Source: an uncultured Lachnospiraceae bacterium (GTDB lineage: Bacteria > Bacillota > Clostridia > Lachnospirales > Lachnospiraceae). Taken from it: DNA of 64,000 nt. Made by a program: the position numbers and the translations under genes. Each line of letters starts with the position of its first letter. Position 1 is the first letter of the stretch. Location: the NCBI GenBank assembly GCA_947626395.1, contig CANQRU010000001.1, positions 62,001-126,000 on the forward strand. Reading direction: 5' to 3'. The notes beneath the pieces were generated by a model that saw nothing but the letters and a program-made list of their open reading frames with translations, did no database searches and was not told the origin of the DNA. Of the stretch, positions 18,638 to 28,413 are shown piece after piece.

Positions 18638-18746
18638 GCCGGTACCTCCCGTGTGGATTTCTGAATCTATTTTACTACAGAAATACCGGAAATGGAATAG
18701 AGGAAAAGCAAATGGAACATCCGAAAGGGGCCGGTGCCATTTTCCG

Positions 18747-18775
18747 TTGAAAAATAGCTGTTTCTGGTGTATGAT
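18747..18775 (+). promoter_or_regulatory. Promoter of the zinc-finger membrane protein gene
   Basis: TTGAAA (18747-18752) and TATGAT (18770-18775) with a 17-bp spacer. Confidence 0.7.
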
Positions 18776-18842
18776 AGATAAAAGACGAGAGATGATTTTA
18801 TAACAGCAGTAAAGCAAAACCGTGCGGAAAGGAGTGGGCCTG

Positions 18843-19190
18843 ATGACGTGCAGGGAGGCGGAGTCCCTTGTTATTCCGTTCATTCATTATGAACTGGACG
18901 ATGAAACGGCGGAAGAGTTTCTGGAGCATATCGACGGCTGCGCCGACTGCCGGGAGGAGCTGGAGATCTATTATACGGTGGAAGAAGGCATCCGGCAGCT
19001 GGACGACGAGATCGGCACCAGCAATATCAAAGGCGAGATGGAAGCGGATCTGAGGGAGAGCCGGCAGCGGCTGTACAGCATCCGTATTTTCAATGGGATC
19101 CGGTACGCGGCGGATACGCTGGCGGTGCTTGGGGTGGCGGCCATGCTGATCCTGCAGCTGCGGCTGTGGTGGCAGGGCGGGATATTCTGA
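18843..19190 (+). CDS. Anti-sigma-factor-like zf-HC2 membrane protein
   Basis: 115 residues. The N-terminus has a zinc-binding pattern typical of ZAS/zf-HC2 anti-sigma factors (Cys3, then H-x3-C-x2-C in HIDGCADC), followed by a helical stretch and one C-terminal membrane helix (about residues 88-108). Anti-sigma factors of this kind hold an ECF sigma factor at the membrane, but no sigma factor gene is adjacent, so a regulatory partner elsewhere or another role is possible. The start at 18843 follows AAAGGAG by 9 bp; an upstream in-frame start at 18822 overlaps the ribosome site. polA follows 116 bp downstream. Confidence 0.7.
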   Translation: MTCREAESLVIPFIHYELDDETAEEFLEHIDGCADCREELEIYYTVEEGIRQLDDEIGTSNIKGEMEADLRESRQRLYSIRIFNGIRYAADTLAVLGVAAMLILQLRLWWQGGIF

Positions 19191-19306
19191 GAAGGGCGGC
19201 TGTCAACGGCTGAAAGCGCGGCCGGCGCAGAGCAGACCGGCAGGAAAGAAGAGCCGGCACGAAGGCGGAGCAGTGCCGGTCGGAGAAAAAAGAAGGAGAT
19301 ATAAAT

Positions 19307-22051
19307 ATGGCGGGAAAACTGGTACTGATCGACGGACACAGCCTACTGTTCCGGGCATTTTACGGAATTCCGACACTGACTAATTCTGAGGGACTTCACA
19401 CCAACGCGGTGTACGGGTTCCTCAATATTATGTTTAAGATCTTAGAAGAGGAGAGGGCGGATCACCTGGCGGTGGCATTCGACCTGGCGGAACCGACGTT
19501 CAGGCATAAGATGTTTACCGCCTACAAGGGAACCCGCAGCGCGGCGCCGGAGGAGTTCCACGAGCAGGTGCCCCTGATGAAGGAGATCCTTCACGCAATG
19601 GGCATTCCGGTGATGACGCTTGCCGGTTACGAGGCAGACGACATTCTGGGAACGCTGGCGAAGAAGAACGCGGCGGCCGGCGTGGAGGTGTCTATCGTAT
19701 CCGGCGACCGGGATCTGCTACAGCTGGCGGACGAGCATATCAAGATCCGGATTCCCCGGACGAGCCGCGGCGGCACGGAGATCCACGACTATTACCCGGC
19801 GGACGTGAAGGAGAAATATCTGGTGTCGCCCACGGAATTCATCGATGTGAAGGCGCTGATGGGGGATCAGTCGGACAATATCCCCGGCGTTCCGTCCATC
19901 GGGGAGAAGACGGCCACGGCGATCATTGCCCAGTACGGAAGTATTGAAAATGCGTTCGCCCATGTGGATGAGATCAAGCCGCCGAGGGCGCAGAAGGCGC
20001 TTCGGGAGAATTACGATCAGGCGGTGCTCAGCAAGGAGCTGGCGACGATCTGCACCGACTGTCCGATCGCGTATTCCTATGAGGATATGGAGATCGGCGA
20101 TCTGTATACGCAGGAAGCGTACCAGTATATGAAACGCCTGGAATTCAAGTCGATCCTGGCCCGGTTCGACGCTGCCAAAATGCAGACGCCGGGGGCGAAG
20201 GCGGAGGAGAAATTCGCGGCGGTGCGGGATTTCGCGGAGGCGGAGAAGGTGCTGGCGAGGGCGGAAGCTGCGTGCGGGAAGAGTATGGCGGCAAGCGGAA
20301 GGGCGGATGTGCCGGATGCAGAGGATGCGGATACGGCAGGTGGCGCAGACCGCCCTCGTCTGGGCATCCAGCTCCTGATCGATGGCGACCAGGTGACCGG
20401 TCTGGCACTCTGCTTCGGCGAGGAAGATAGTTATGTGATCGTGGCGGAAGGCTTTCTGACCGGCGAATATCTGGCAGGTAAGGCGGCAGAATTAATTCTG
20501 AATTCGGAGTGCGCGGCGACTATCGATCTGAAGAGTCAGCTTCCGTATCTGACGGGCATCGATTACGACAGCCCGGCCATGGATGCCGGCGTCGCCGGAT
20601 ACCTTCTGAATCCGCTTAAGGACACTTATGAATATGACGATCTTGCCAGGGACTATCTCGGCATGACCGTGCCGTCCAGGGCAGATCTGCTGGGAAAACA
20701 GTCTGTGGCTGCGGCGCTGGCGGAAGCTTTGGATGCCGCGTCCTGCGGCAAAGCCGAGACCTGCGCCTGCTACATGGCCTACATCGCCTGGAAATCCGCG
20801 CCGGTACTCCGTCAGAAGCTGGAAGAAACCGGCATGTGGAACTTATTTACAGACATTGAGATGCCTCTGATCTACAGCCTCCATCATATGGAGCAGGCCG
20901 GCGTGCGGGTGGAGAAGGAAGCCCTTAAAAAATACGGCGACGACCTGAAGGTGCAGATCGACAAGCTGGAGAATGAAATCTACGACAAGGCCGGCGAGCG
21001 CTTCAACATCAATTCGCCGAAGCAGCTGGGCGAGATCTTATTTGAGAAAATGAAACTGCCCCACGGCAAGAAGACGAAGACCGGCTATTCCACGGCAGCG
21101 GATGTGCTGGAGAAGCTGGCGGAGGACTATCCGGTGGTGCAGATGATCCTGGATTACCGGCAGCTGACCAAGTTGAATTCCACTTACGCGGAAGGCTTGG
21201 CGGCATTTATCCGGGAGGACGGGCGCATACACGGCAAATTCAACCAGACGATCACGGCCACCGGGCGCATCAGCAGCACGGAACCGAACCTGCAGAACAT
21301 CCCGGTGCGGATGGAACTGGGGAGGCAGATCCGCAAGGTATTTGTGCCGGAGGACGGCTGTGTGTTCGTGGACGCGGACTATTCCCAGATCGAACTGCGT
21401 ATCCTGGCCCATATGTCGGGGGATGAGAGGCTGATCGCCGCCTACGGCGAGGCCCAGGATATCCACGCGATCACCGCGTCTCAGGTGTTCCATGTTCCTC
21501 TTGACGAGGTGACGCCGCTTCAGCGCCGCAACGCCAAGGCGGTGAATTTCGGGATCGTCTACGGGATCAGCGCCTTCGGCTTAAGCGAAGGCTTAAGTAT
21601 CAGCCAGAAGGAAGCGAAGGTCTATATCGAAAACTATTTCGAGACCTATCCGGGCGTAAAGGCATTTCTGGATAAGCAGGTGGCCGACGGAAAGGAGCAC
21701 GGCTATGTGACGACGCTCTACGGCCGGCGGCGTCCGATCCCGGAGCTGAAGGACGCCAATTTCATGCGGCGGCAGTTCGGCGAGCGTGTGGCTATGAATT
21801 CGCCGATCCAGGGCACAGCGGCGGACGTGATGAAGATCGCGATGATCGCGGTGGATAAGGAACTGCGGGCCCGCGGCATGAAGTCCCGGATCGTGCTGCA
21901 GGTCCACGACGAACTGTTAGTGGAGGCGGCCAGGGATGAGGCCGATGCAGTAACGGAGATCCTGGAGACGAAGATGAAGGGCGCGGCGCAGCTCAGAGTC
22001 TCGCTGGAGGTGGAAGCCCACGCGGGAGAGACTTGGTTCGACGCGAAGTGA
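19307..22051 (+). CDS. polA: DNA polymerase I
   Basis: 914 residues. The N-terminal 5'-3' exonuclease domain (1-290) begins MAGKLVLIDGHSLLFRAF and has the acidic blocks GYEADDILG and GDRDLLQL. The polymerase domain (about 520-914) shows motif A (VDADYSQIELR), motif B (RRNAKAVNFGIVYG) and motif C (VHDELLVEA). The middle 3'-5' exonuclease-like domain lacks the DxE metal-binding motif (the equivalent strand reads IQLLIDGDQVTG), so proofreading is predicted absent, as in many Firmicutes. A linker near 290-335 is Ala/Asp-rich. AAGGAGA precedes the ATG. Functions in Okazaki fragment maturation and excision repair. Confidence 0.97.
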   Translation: MAGKLVLIDGHSLLFRAFYGIPTLTNSEGLHTNAVYGFLNIMFKILEEERADHLAVAFDLAEPTFRHKMFTAYKGTRSAAPEEFHEQVPLMKEILHAMGIPVMTLAGYEADDILGTLAKKNAAAGVEVSIVSGDRDLLQLADEHIKIRIPRTSRGGTEIHDYYPADVKEKYLVSPTEFIDVKALMGDQSDNIPGVPSIGEKTATAIIAQYGSIENAFAHVDEIKPPRAQKALRENYDQAVLSKELATICTDCPIAYSYEDMEIGDLYTQEAYQYMKRLEFKSILARFDAAKMQTPGAKAEEKFAAVRDFAEAEKVLARAEAACGKSMAASGRADVPDAEDADTAGGADRPRLGIQLLIDGDQVTGLALCFGEEDSYVIVAEGFLTGEYLAGKAAELILNSECAATIDLKSQLPYLTGIDYDSPAMDAGVAGYLLNPLKDTYEYDDLARDYLGMTVPSRADLLGKQSVAAALAEALDAASCGKAETCACYMAYIAWKSAPVLRQKLEETGMWNLFTDIEMPLIYSLHHMEQAGVRVEKEALKKYGDDLKVQIDKLENEIYDKAGERFNINSPKQLGEILFEKMKLPHGKKTKTGYSTAADVLEKLAEDYPVVQMILDYRQLTKLNSTYAEGLAAFIREDGRIHGKFNQTITATGRISSTEPNLQNIPVRMELGRQIRKVFVPEDGCVFVDADYSQIELRILAHMSGDERLIAAYGEAQDIHAITASQVFHVPLDEVTPLQRRNAKAVNFGIVYGISAFGLSEGLSISQKEAKVYIENYFETYPGVKAFLDKQVADGKEHGYVTTLYGRRRPIPELKDANFMRRQFGERVAMNSPIQGTAADVMKIAMIAVDKELRARGMKSRIVLQVHDELLVEAARDEADAVTEILETKMKGAAQLRVSLEVEAHAGETWFDAK

Positions 22052-22109
22052 CCGTATATTAATTATGAGAGAAAATGTGGAGAAGAAATTGCAGGGGAGG
22101 GAGAGATCA

Positions 22110-23408
22110 ATGAACCTGAAAACGCAGTTGGAATCCGTCATGCGGCAGTCTGTGGAGAACTGCGAGGCCGCCGGCGTGAATCTTCTGGTAGAGAAGGACG
22201 GCGAAGAGATCTGTTACTGTGAGGCCGGGATGGCCGATGTGGAAAGGCAGAGGCCCATGCGCCGGAACACGATCCTGCGGCTCTATTCTCAGACGAAACC
22301 CATCACGGCGGCTGCGGTAATGATCCTGATGGAGAGAGGGATCATTGATCTCTGCCAGCCGGTATCTGATTTCCTGCCGGCGTACGGGCAGCTGAAGGTG
22401 TGGGAGAACGGAAGCCTGCGGCCGGCGCAGACGCCGCTGCGTATATTCGATCTTCTGAAAATGACTTCGGGCCTGCTGTATCCGGATATGCAGACAGATG
22501 CCGGGCGGCATTCGATGGCGGTCTTTCTGGAAATGGACCGGCGGCTCTTCACGGACCGTGCGATGACCACGCGGGAGGTGGCGGACGCGCTGGCCGGTTG
22601 CGGGCTGGCCTTTGATCCGGGCAGTTCCTGGCAGTACGGCACCTCGGCGGATGTCCTGGGAGCGGTAGTGGAGGCGGCTTCCGGCATGTCCTTTGCCGCA
22701 TTTCTTAAGAAGGAGCTGTTCGAACCGCTCGGAATGACGGACACGGCGTTCTGGGTGCCTGCCGATAAGCAGGACAGGCTGGCGTCGGTCTACGAGACGG
22801 TGACGGGGGCGGACGGATCGCACAGTCTGCGGCTTTATACGGGGAATCATCTGGCGATCCGGAACGATATGAAGGAGGAACCGGCGTTCGCGTCGGGCGG
22901 CGCGGGGCTGGCTTCCACGCTGGACGATTATATGAAATTCGCGCGGATGCTGATGAACGGAGGCGCGGTGCGCGGCGCGGGAAGCGCTGGGGCGGCGCCA
23001 GGTGGGAAGGTTCCGGGGAGGCTGCAGCAGGACAGCGCGGCTTCTATACGGCAGGACAGCGCGGCGCCGGATGGTCCGGCAGCTGCAGGCGCCAGGATCC
23101 TTCGCCCCGCGACGGTTCGCTACATGACCACCGGCCAGCTGACGGACATCCAGCAGCAGGGCTTCGACCGCTGGCAGAATCTGGAAGGCTTCAGCTATGG
23201 CAGTCTGATGCGCGTCTGTAAGAATCCGTCGAAGGCAGCGTATCCGGCCGGGCAGGGCGAGTACGGCTGGGACGGCTGGCTGGGCGCATATTTCGCCAAT
23301 TTCCCGGAGGAGAGGCTGACGATCCTGATGGGAATGCAGAAGCGGGACGCGGGGACATTTACATTGACAAGGAAACTGCGGAATATCATTCTGACGTCGC
23401 TGTCGTGA
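22110..23408 (+). CDS. Serine hydrolase, beta-lactamase/class C-like
   Basis: 432 residues with the SxxK catalytic motif in LYSQTKPITAAAV and a second conserved block WQYGTSADVLGAVVEAASG. The family includes esterases, D-aminopeptidases and class C beta-lactamase relatives; substrate cannot be told. No signal peptide is visible from the preferred start (22110, GGGAGGGAGAG 9 bp upstream), so it is probably cytoplasmic. Residues about 290-335 are a Gly/Ala/Pro/Gln-rich insertion (AGSAGAAPGG, QQDSAAS, RQDSAAP) containing a small direct repeat and unlike the rest of the domain. It starts 58 bp after polA. Confidence 0.82.
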   Translation: MNLKTQLESVMRQSVENCEAAGVNLLVEKDGEEICYCEAGMADVERQRPMRRNTILRLYSQTKPITAAAVMILMERGIIDLCQPVSDFLPAYGQLKVWENGSLRPAQTPLRIFDLLKMTSGLLYPDMQTDAGRHSMAVFLEMDRRLFTDRAMTTREVADALAGCGLAFDPGSSWQYGTSADVLGAVVEAASGMSFAAFLKKELFEPLGMTDTAFWVPADKQDRLASVYETVTGADGSHSLRLYTGNHLAIRNDMKEEPAFASGGAGLASTLDDYMKFARMLMNGGAVRGAGSAGAAPGGKVPGRLQQDSAASIRQDSAAPDGPAAAGARILRPATVRYMTTGQLTDIQQQGFDRWQNLEGFSYGSLMRVCKNPSKAAYPAGQGEYGWDGWLGAYFANFPEERLTILMGMQKRDAGTFTLTRKLRNIILTSLS

Positions 23409-23623
23409 CGGTGTCATGTTCAGTGAAGAAGGAAGGATGATCGCAGGTTTGGCGGCGGCCGGCGGTCGAGTATGGAAGCTGCAGACTGCAAACGGAATTC
23501 AGACCGTATGCCTGCAGGCTGCATTGTGAACGGAGAGGCGATTAAGTCAAAATAATGTGAAACGTGCGGAAGTATTTTCTTGGGCGGAGAGACTCTGCCG
23601 TATAGAAGCAGGAGAAGGAAACG

Positions 23624-24367
23624 ATGAATCAGAATTATAAACTGCTCATTTCCTATGACGGGACCCGGTATCACGGCTGGGAGGCCAAGCCGGATGCGGA
23701 GATGACGGTTGAAGGGAAAATGGAGACCGTGCTTGAGCGGATGGCCGGCCATCCGGTGAAGCTGACCGGCGCGGGGCGGACGGACGCCGGCGTCCACGCC
23801 AGAGGCATGGCGGCGAATATGTTTCTGGACGTGGAGATGAGCGAGGAGGAGATCCGCGGCTATCTGAACCGGTATCTGCCGGAGGACATCAGTGTGCTGG
23901 AAGTGAAGAAGGCCTCGGAGCGCTTCCACGCCCGCTATAACGCCGCCGGGAAGACTTATCGTTACACCTGTTACTGCGGCCCGGTGAAACCGGTATTTGA
24001 CCGCAAATATGTGTGTGTGCTGGAGCAGGAGCCGGATATGGAGAAGATGAAGAGGGCGGCGGCTTATCTGACGGGGGAGCATGATTTCGCCAGCTTCTGC
24101 GGGAATCCGAAGATGAAGAAATCTACCGTGCGCACCGTTACGTCCATCGAGATTGCGCGGAACGGGCCGTATTTCTATTTCACATATCAGGGCGACGGAT
24201 TTCTGAACCATATGGTGCGTATCCTTACCGGGACGTTATTGGAGGTTGGTTATGGGATGCGCACACCGGAGAGTATGACGAAGCTTCTGGAGGCGAAGAA
24301 TCGGGCGGAGGCCGGGTATTTAATGCCCGCCAGGGGATTGTGTCTGATGGAGGTTTATTATTCCTGA
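23624..24367 (+). CDS. truA: tRNA pseudouridine(38-40) synthase
   Basis: 247 residues. The catalytic aspartate D54 lies in GAGRTDAGVHARG, the TruA signature, and RYNAAGKTYRY and FLNHMVRILTG complete the conserved blocks. Modifies uridines 38-40 in the anticodon arm of tRNAs. Length is normal. The ATG is preceded by GGAGAAGGAAAC. About 215 bp separate it from the serine hydrolase; nothing clear is seen in that gap. Confidence 0.95.
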   Translation: MNQNYKLLISYDGTRYHGWEAKPDAEMTVEGKMETVLERMAGHPVKLTGAGRTDAGVHARGMAANMFLDVEMSEEEIRGYLNRYLPEDISVLEVKKASERFHARYNAAGKTYRYTCYCGPVKPVFDRKYVCVLEQEPDMEKMKRAAAYLTGEHDFASFCGNPKMKKSTVRTVTSIEIARNGPYFYFTYQGDGFLNHMVRILTGTLLEVGYGMRTPESMTKLLEAKNRAEAGYLMPARGLCLMEVYYS

Positions 24368-24418
24368 GCGGCTGAGCGCAGCAGCGGGAGGCGGTTGAAA
24401 ATACAGGATGACAAATAT

Positions 24419-24495
24419 GGGTAAGGAGTCACTGACGCCTTTGCCCGCACGGAAATGCAAACAGAGTGTCGGTGGCGTTCTGCCTGCAAGGAAAT
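24419..24495 (+). repeat. Dispersed hairpin repeat, tandem copies D1 and D2
   Basis: Two diverged units, period about 39 bp. D1 has GAGTCACTGACG and tail CGCACGGAAATG; D2 has GTGTCGGTGGCG and tail TGCAAGGAAATC. They lie between truA and the GH31 gene. Confidence 0.7.
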
Positions 24496-24541
24496 CAAAA
24501 CGAGCAGGCAGTGTCTGGTTTGGAAAGGAAGGCAGTCTAAT

Positions 24542-27160
24542 ATGTTATACGCTGTGAAACCGCCGTCGCCCAGGATCACGCGTATCCGGCGTGAGGGCGG
24601 CAGGCTGATCCTGGAGTCGGAGCTTTTTCTGACGGTTCTGGAGCCGAAGACGCCGGGAATCGTCCGGGTGACGGTCACACGGGAGAAGGAGCTTTCGGAT
24701 GCGCCGCGGCCGGGGATACTTCCGATGCCCGCGTATGACGGCGACATGCGGATGGAGGAGCAGGGAGATGGCGTCCGGCATCGTGGCAGCGCATCGGAGG
24801 CTGAGCAGGCAGAGTCCCTGTCGTCTGCGGACTGGATATACGAGGAGACTCCGGACGAGGTCATCCTGACGACCGGCAGGACGGTTCTGCGGATCTCACG
24901 AGAAAACGCTTCCTTCTCGTGGTACGATGAAACCGGCCGTCTGCTTCTTGCTGAGGCGGAGAAGGACAGCAAGGTTCTTGAAAAATTCCCGGTTTACCGG
25001 ATGGTCGCGGCCCGAACCGGGCGCGTGAAAACTTCCGACGGTGAGAAGGAGATCATCCGGGAGGCAGAACGGGTCGAGGATGGTTTCAGCTACCATGCGA
25101 CCCTGAATATCCGTTTTCAGGATGGTGAAGCGATATACGGCTTCGGACAGCATGAGGAAGGCTGCGGGAATCTTCGGGGCAGGACGCTTTATCTCCATCA
25201 GGCGAACCGGAAGATCGTCGTTCCGATGATGGTTTCGAGTCTTGGCTATGGGATCCTGATGGATACATACAGCCCGCTGATTTTCAGCGACGGCGGATCC
25301 TATTCGCATGAATGGAAGGCTGCCGGAGGCGGATCCTATCCGTGTGCGGAGGATACAGCCGGGGATGGAAAGCCTGTATTGCGTCAAAATACAGAAAACG
25401 ATCCCGATGGAGCTTCTATGCTTCTTTCTGCCGACGAGACCGCTGCATTCCCGGCATACATCTACTCCGAGGTAGTGCCGGAGCTGGATTTCTATTTTAT
25501 AAACGGCGGCACCATGGAAGGCGTCGTTCGGGGTTACCGATACCTCACCGGCGGCGCGGCGATGCTGCCGAAATGGGCGTTCGGCTACATTCAGTCCCAG
25601 GAGCGGTACGAGACTCAGGAGGAGATCGAGCGTGTGGCCGCCGAGTATCGGAAAAGAAAAATCGGGCTGGACTGCATCGTTCTCGACTGGTGTTCCTGGG
25701 AGGATGGAAAATGGGGCCAGAAGACCTTCGACGCGAAGCGTTTCCCGGATCCGGCCGGCATGGTGGAGCGGCTTCACGGGCAGCATACGCATTTTATGAT
25801 CTCCGTCTGGGCCAACAGCGATCCGGGCTGCGGCAATCACGAGGAATTCAAGGCGGCAGGACTGTTCCTGCCGGGGCAGAACATTTACAACGCCCTGTCC
25901 GCGGCCGGCCGGGAAATGTACTGGAAGCAGATGAACGAGGGACTGTTTCGGTATGGGATCGACGCGTGGTGGTGCGACAACAGCGAGCCAGTCACGCCGG
26001 AGTGGAACCATGTGGAGCGTCCGGCGGTGCCGAGGGCCTATGACGAGTACGTAAGAACCGTCTCGGATCATCTTCCTGCAGAGCAGATGAACGCGTTCGG
26101 GCTTTACCACGCGCAGGGGGTCTATGAAGGTCAGCGGAAAACCACTGACCGGAAGCGTGTCTGCAACCTGACACGCAGCGCCTACACCGGTTCCCAGAGA
26201 TACGGCACGATCCTCTGGTCGGGGGATATTGCCGCGACGTGGGACACGCTGACGCGGCAGATCGCGGCGGGCCTGAATTTCTGCGCTTCCGGCTTTCCGT
26301 ACTGGACCACCGATATCGGCGCGTTCTTTGTCAAATGCGGACTCAACTGGTACTGGCGCGGCGATTTCGAGAATACGGTCAGTGATTACGGCTACCGGGA
26401 GCTGTTTACGCGATGGTACCAGTGGGGCGCGTTCCTGCCGGTCTTCCGCGGCCACGGAACCGACTGCCGCAGGGAACTCTGGCTGTATGAGAATACGGAG
26501 GACGTGAACTTCTATGACGCGATCCTTAAGGCCAACCGGACGCGCTACCGGCTTATGCCGTATATTTATTCCGTCGCGGGAAACTGCTGGCTGAATGGCG
26601 GACTGATGATGGAGCCGCTGGCCTTTGGATGGAGCAAGGATCCGGTCGCGCTGGAAGTAAAGGATCAGTACATGTTCGGGCCGTCGCTCATGGTCTGCCC
26701 GGTGCATGAGCCGATGTATTATCTGCCGCGGTCGCAGCGGATCGCAAAGGAGCGGTCCCGCCGGGTCTATCTGCCTGAGACGCCGGGCGGATGGTATGAT
26801 TATGAGACCGGGGAGCGTCTGGAGGGCGGCCGGTGGATCACTGCGTCCGCGCCGATCGACCGGATCCCGGTATTCGTAAAGGCCGGCGCGGTGATTCCGG
26901 AAGCAGATTTTGCGCTGTCCACGGAGGAGCAGAGCGGAGAGATCCGTGTGACAATATATCCCGGCGCGGATGGAAAGTTCTGCCTCTATGAGGACGACGG
27001 CGACGGCTATAGATATGAAAACGGCGAATACCGCCTGACCAGGCTTCGCTGGAATGACGGAAGCAGAGAGCTTAGCGCGGAGATCGTTCATGATTATGAG
27101 GGCGGGAAGCAGAGATACGGCATGAAAGAACAGATATTGGCTGATCGTGAAATGTATTAG
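24542..27160 (+). CDS. Glycoside hydrolase family 31 (alpha-glucosidase/alpha-xylosidase type)
   Basis: 872 residues, cytoplasmic (no signal peptide). The (beta/alpha)8 domain has the nucleophile D479 in DAWWCDNSEP and the likely acid/base D562 in WSGDIAATW, followed by FPYWTTDIGAFF. N-terminal beta-sandwich and C-terminal beta domains (VTIYPGADGKFCLYEDDGDGY) complete the GH31 layout. GH31 enzymes release alpha-glucose or alpha-xylose; substrate specificity is not readable with certainty. The start at 24542 has AAAGGAAGG upstream; the frame is open 29 codons earlier but crosses the hairpin repeats. Confidence 0.9.
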   Translation: MLYAVKPPSPRITRIRREGGRLILESELFLTVLEPKTPGIVRVTVTREKELSDAPRPGILPMPAYDGDMRMEEQGDGVRHRGSASEAEQAESLSSADWIYEETPDEVILTTGRTVLRISRENASFSWYDETGRLLLAEAEKDSKVLEKFPVYRMVAARTGRVKTSDGEKEIIREAERVEDGFSYHATLNIRFQDGEAIYGFGQHEEGCGNLRGRTLYLHQANRKIVVPMMVSSLGYGILMDTYSPLIFSDGGSYSHEWKAAGGGSYPCAEDTAGDGKPVLRQNTENDPDGASMLLSADETAAFPAYIYSEVVPELDFYFINGGTMEGVVRGYRYLTGGAAMLPKWAFGYIQSQERYETQEEIERVAAEYRKRKIGLDCIVLDWCSWEDGKWGQKTFDAKRFPDPAGMVERLHGQHTHFMISVWANSDPGCGNHEEFKAAGLFLPGQNIYNALSAAGREMYWKQMNEGLFRYGIDAWWCDNSEPVTPEWNHVERPAVPRAYDEYVRTVSDHLPAEQMNAFGLYHAQGVYEGQRKTTDRKRVCNLTRSAYTGSQRYGTILWSGDIAATWDTLTRQIAAGLNFCASGFPYWTTDIGAFFVKCGLNWYWRGDFENTVSDYGYRELFTRWYQWGAFLPVFRGHGTDCRRELWLYENTEDVNFYDAILKANRTRYRLMPYIYSVAGNCWLNGGLMMEPLAFGWSKDPVALEVKDQYMFGPSLMVCPVHEPMYYLPRSQRIAKERSRRVYLPETPGGWYDYETGERLEGGRWITASAPIDRIPVFVKAGAVIPEADFALSTEEQSGEIRVTIYPGADGKFCLYEDDGDGYRYENGEYRLTRLRWNDGSRELSAEIVHDYEGGKQRYGMKEQILADREMY

Positions 27161-27319
27161 TTATTGCTGATTGAAAAGGAGAGAAGAACAGAGCGGTAAA
27201 CAGCAGGCCGAGAAGAAGAACAGATCGGCTGCCCGAATCGGATTCATGGGAACCTGCGCAGGCGGCCGTTTCTCTGTATAATCGATATGAAACCCGTCAT
27301 CTTCAAGGAGGTCGTCTAT

Positions 27320-27718
27320 ATGGAAGAAAATCTTACTCAGATAAAGCAGGATACGATGATGTTCTTTGACGGGCATCGGGAAGTTTTCCCAATCTACGAA
27401 GCGTTTGAAAACAGGCTTCTTCACCGTTATCCGCAGACGAAAATGAAAGTCCAGAAGACGCAGATCACCTTTTCAAACCGGCATGTTTTTGCCTGTGTCT
27501 CTTTTATGCGCCCCAAAAAGAAATCCGAACTTCCCGCGTCCTATTTTGTACTTACTCTGGGATTATCCTATCCGCTGGGATCGGAGCGGGTGGCCGTAAA
27601 GACGGAGCCGTATCCCGGGCGATGGACGACGCACATCGTTATTTCTGCCGTATCCGATCTTGATCAGGAATTATTTGACTGGATTAGGCAGGCGTATGAG
27701 TTTGCAGAATGGAAATGA
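27320..27718 (+). CDS. DUF5655 domain protein
   Basis: 132 residues. Resembles the DUF5655 family: an N-terminal helix pair (MFFDGHREVFPIYEAFENRLL), then strands with VQKTQITFSNRHVFACVSFMRPKKK and a C-terminal LFDWIRQAYEFA helix. Function is unknown; relatives occur as small single-domain proteins in Clostridia. The start at 27320 follows AAGGAGG by 9 bp; the earlier ATG at 27287 lies before the ribosome site. Confidence 0.72.
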   Translation: MEENLTQIKQDTMMFFDGHREVFPIYEAFENRLLHRYPQTKMKVQKTQITFSNRHVFACVSFMRPKKKSELPASYFVLTLGLSYPLGSERVAVKTEPYPGRWTTHIVISAVSDLDQELFDWIRQAYEFAEWK

Positions 27719-27900
27719 AACCGTAACTCCAGGTTTGTGCCGTTCTGAGCTTTTTGACGGGATTTTGTCGGGATTCAACTGTCGGGTTATACGAAATCAA
27801 CCTTCCGGTTACAGTATTCCCCGTTTGGTTTGTGTTCAAATGATACGTTTCGGCTTAAGATTGAGATACAACAAAAGAACATAGCAAAGGAGGATTTCAC

Positions 27901-28413
27901 ATGCTCGACACACTTGATGAACGCATCGCATTCTACCGCAAAAAATGCGGACTTACGCAGGAGGAACTGGCGGAGAAATGTTCCGTCACGCCGCAGGCAG
28001 TTTCAAAATGGGAAAATGCAATAACGTCGCCGGACATCTCGCTCCTGCCGCGGCTGTCGGAAGTTTTCGGCGTCAGCTGCGACGAGCTTCTGGGCGCGCG
28101 GAAGCCCGAGACCGTCGCGGTCGCGCAAAACGAGTTTGATCCGTCGCGCGCGGTACTCAAGATACGCGTTGTTACGGATGAAGCCAGGGTGAACTTAAAT
28201 CTGCCGCTTGAGATCGTAAAGCTCCTTCTGGCAAGCGGAGCCATCGAAGCTATCGATCTTGTCGAAGACGAGTCGCTTAAGGGCGCGAAAAGCGCGCTCG
28301 AAAACATCGATCTCGACCGTGTGATCGCGCTCGCGAACGCCGGCGTCATGGGGAAGCTGGTTGAGATCGAAGTGGACGAAGAAAATACGAAAGTGGAGAT
28401 CTGGGTGGAATGA
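27901..28413 (+). CDS. XRE-family regulator with LiaX/YvlB-like C-terminal segment
   Basis: 170 residues. The helix-turn-helix (about 5-60) is of the Cro/CI type (LTQEELAEKCSVTPQAVSKWEN). The C-terminal part (about 80-170) has alternating strands with LPLEIVKLLLASGA and ends in VEIEVDEENTKVEIWVE. This resembles the SHOCT-like N-terminal segment of LiaX/YvlB proteins, but the match is by eye only. AAAGGAGG lies 7 bp upstream. It overlaps the next gene by ATGA and is probably translationally coupled to it. Codon choice (many CTC, GCG, CGC) differs from neighbours, hinting at transfer. Confidence 0.78.
   Translation: MLDTLDERIAFYRKKCGLTQEELAEKCSVTPQAVSKWENAITSPDISLLPRLSEVFGVSCDELLGARKPETVAVAQNEFDPSRAVLKIRVVTDEARVNLNLPLEIVKLLLASGAIEAIDLVEDESLKGAKSALENIDLDRVIALANAGVMGKLVEIEVDEENTKVEIWVE

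Noticed and set aside
18637-18883. N-terminal extension of the MoxR ATPase
   Set aside because: The 82 extra codons overlap the divergent promoter and ribosome site of the zinc-finger gene and do not resemble MoxR; a strong ribosome site supports the start at 18637.
19307-22051. Loss of proofreading motifs in PolA as an unusual finding
   Set aside because: Absence of 3'-5' exonuclease metal ligands is common in Firmicute DNA polymerase I, so it is noted only in the gene entry.
23409-23623. A small gene between the serine hydrolase and truA
   Set aside because: No frame with a ribosome site and plausible product was found; the region appears to be ordinary intergenic sequence.
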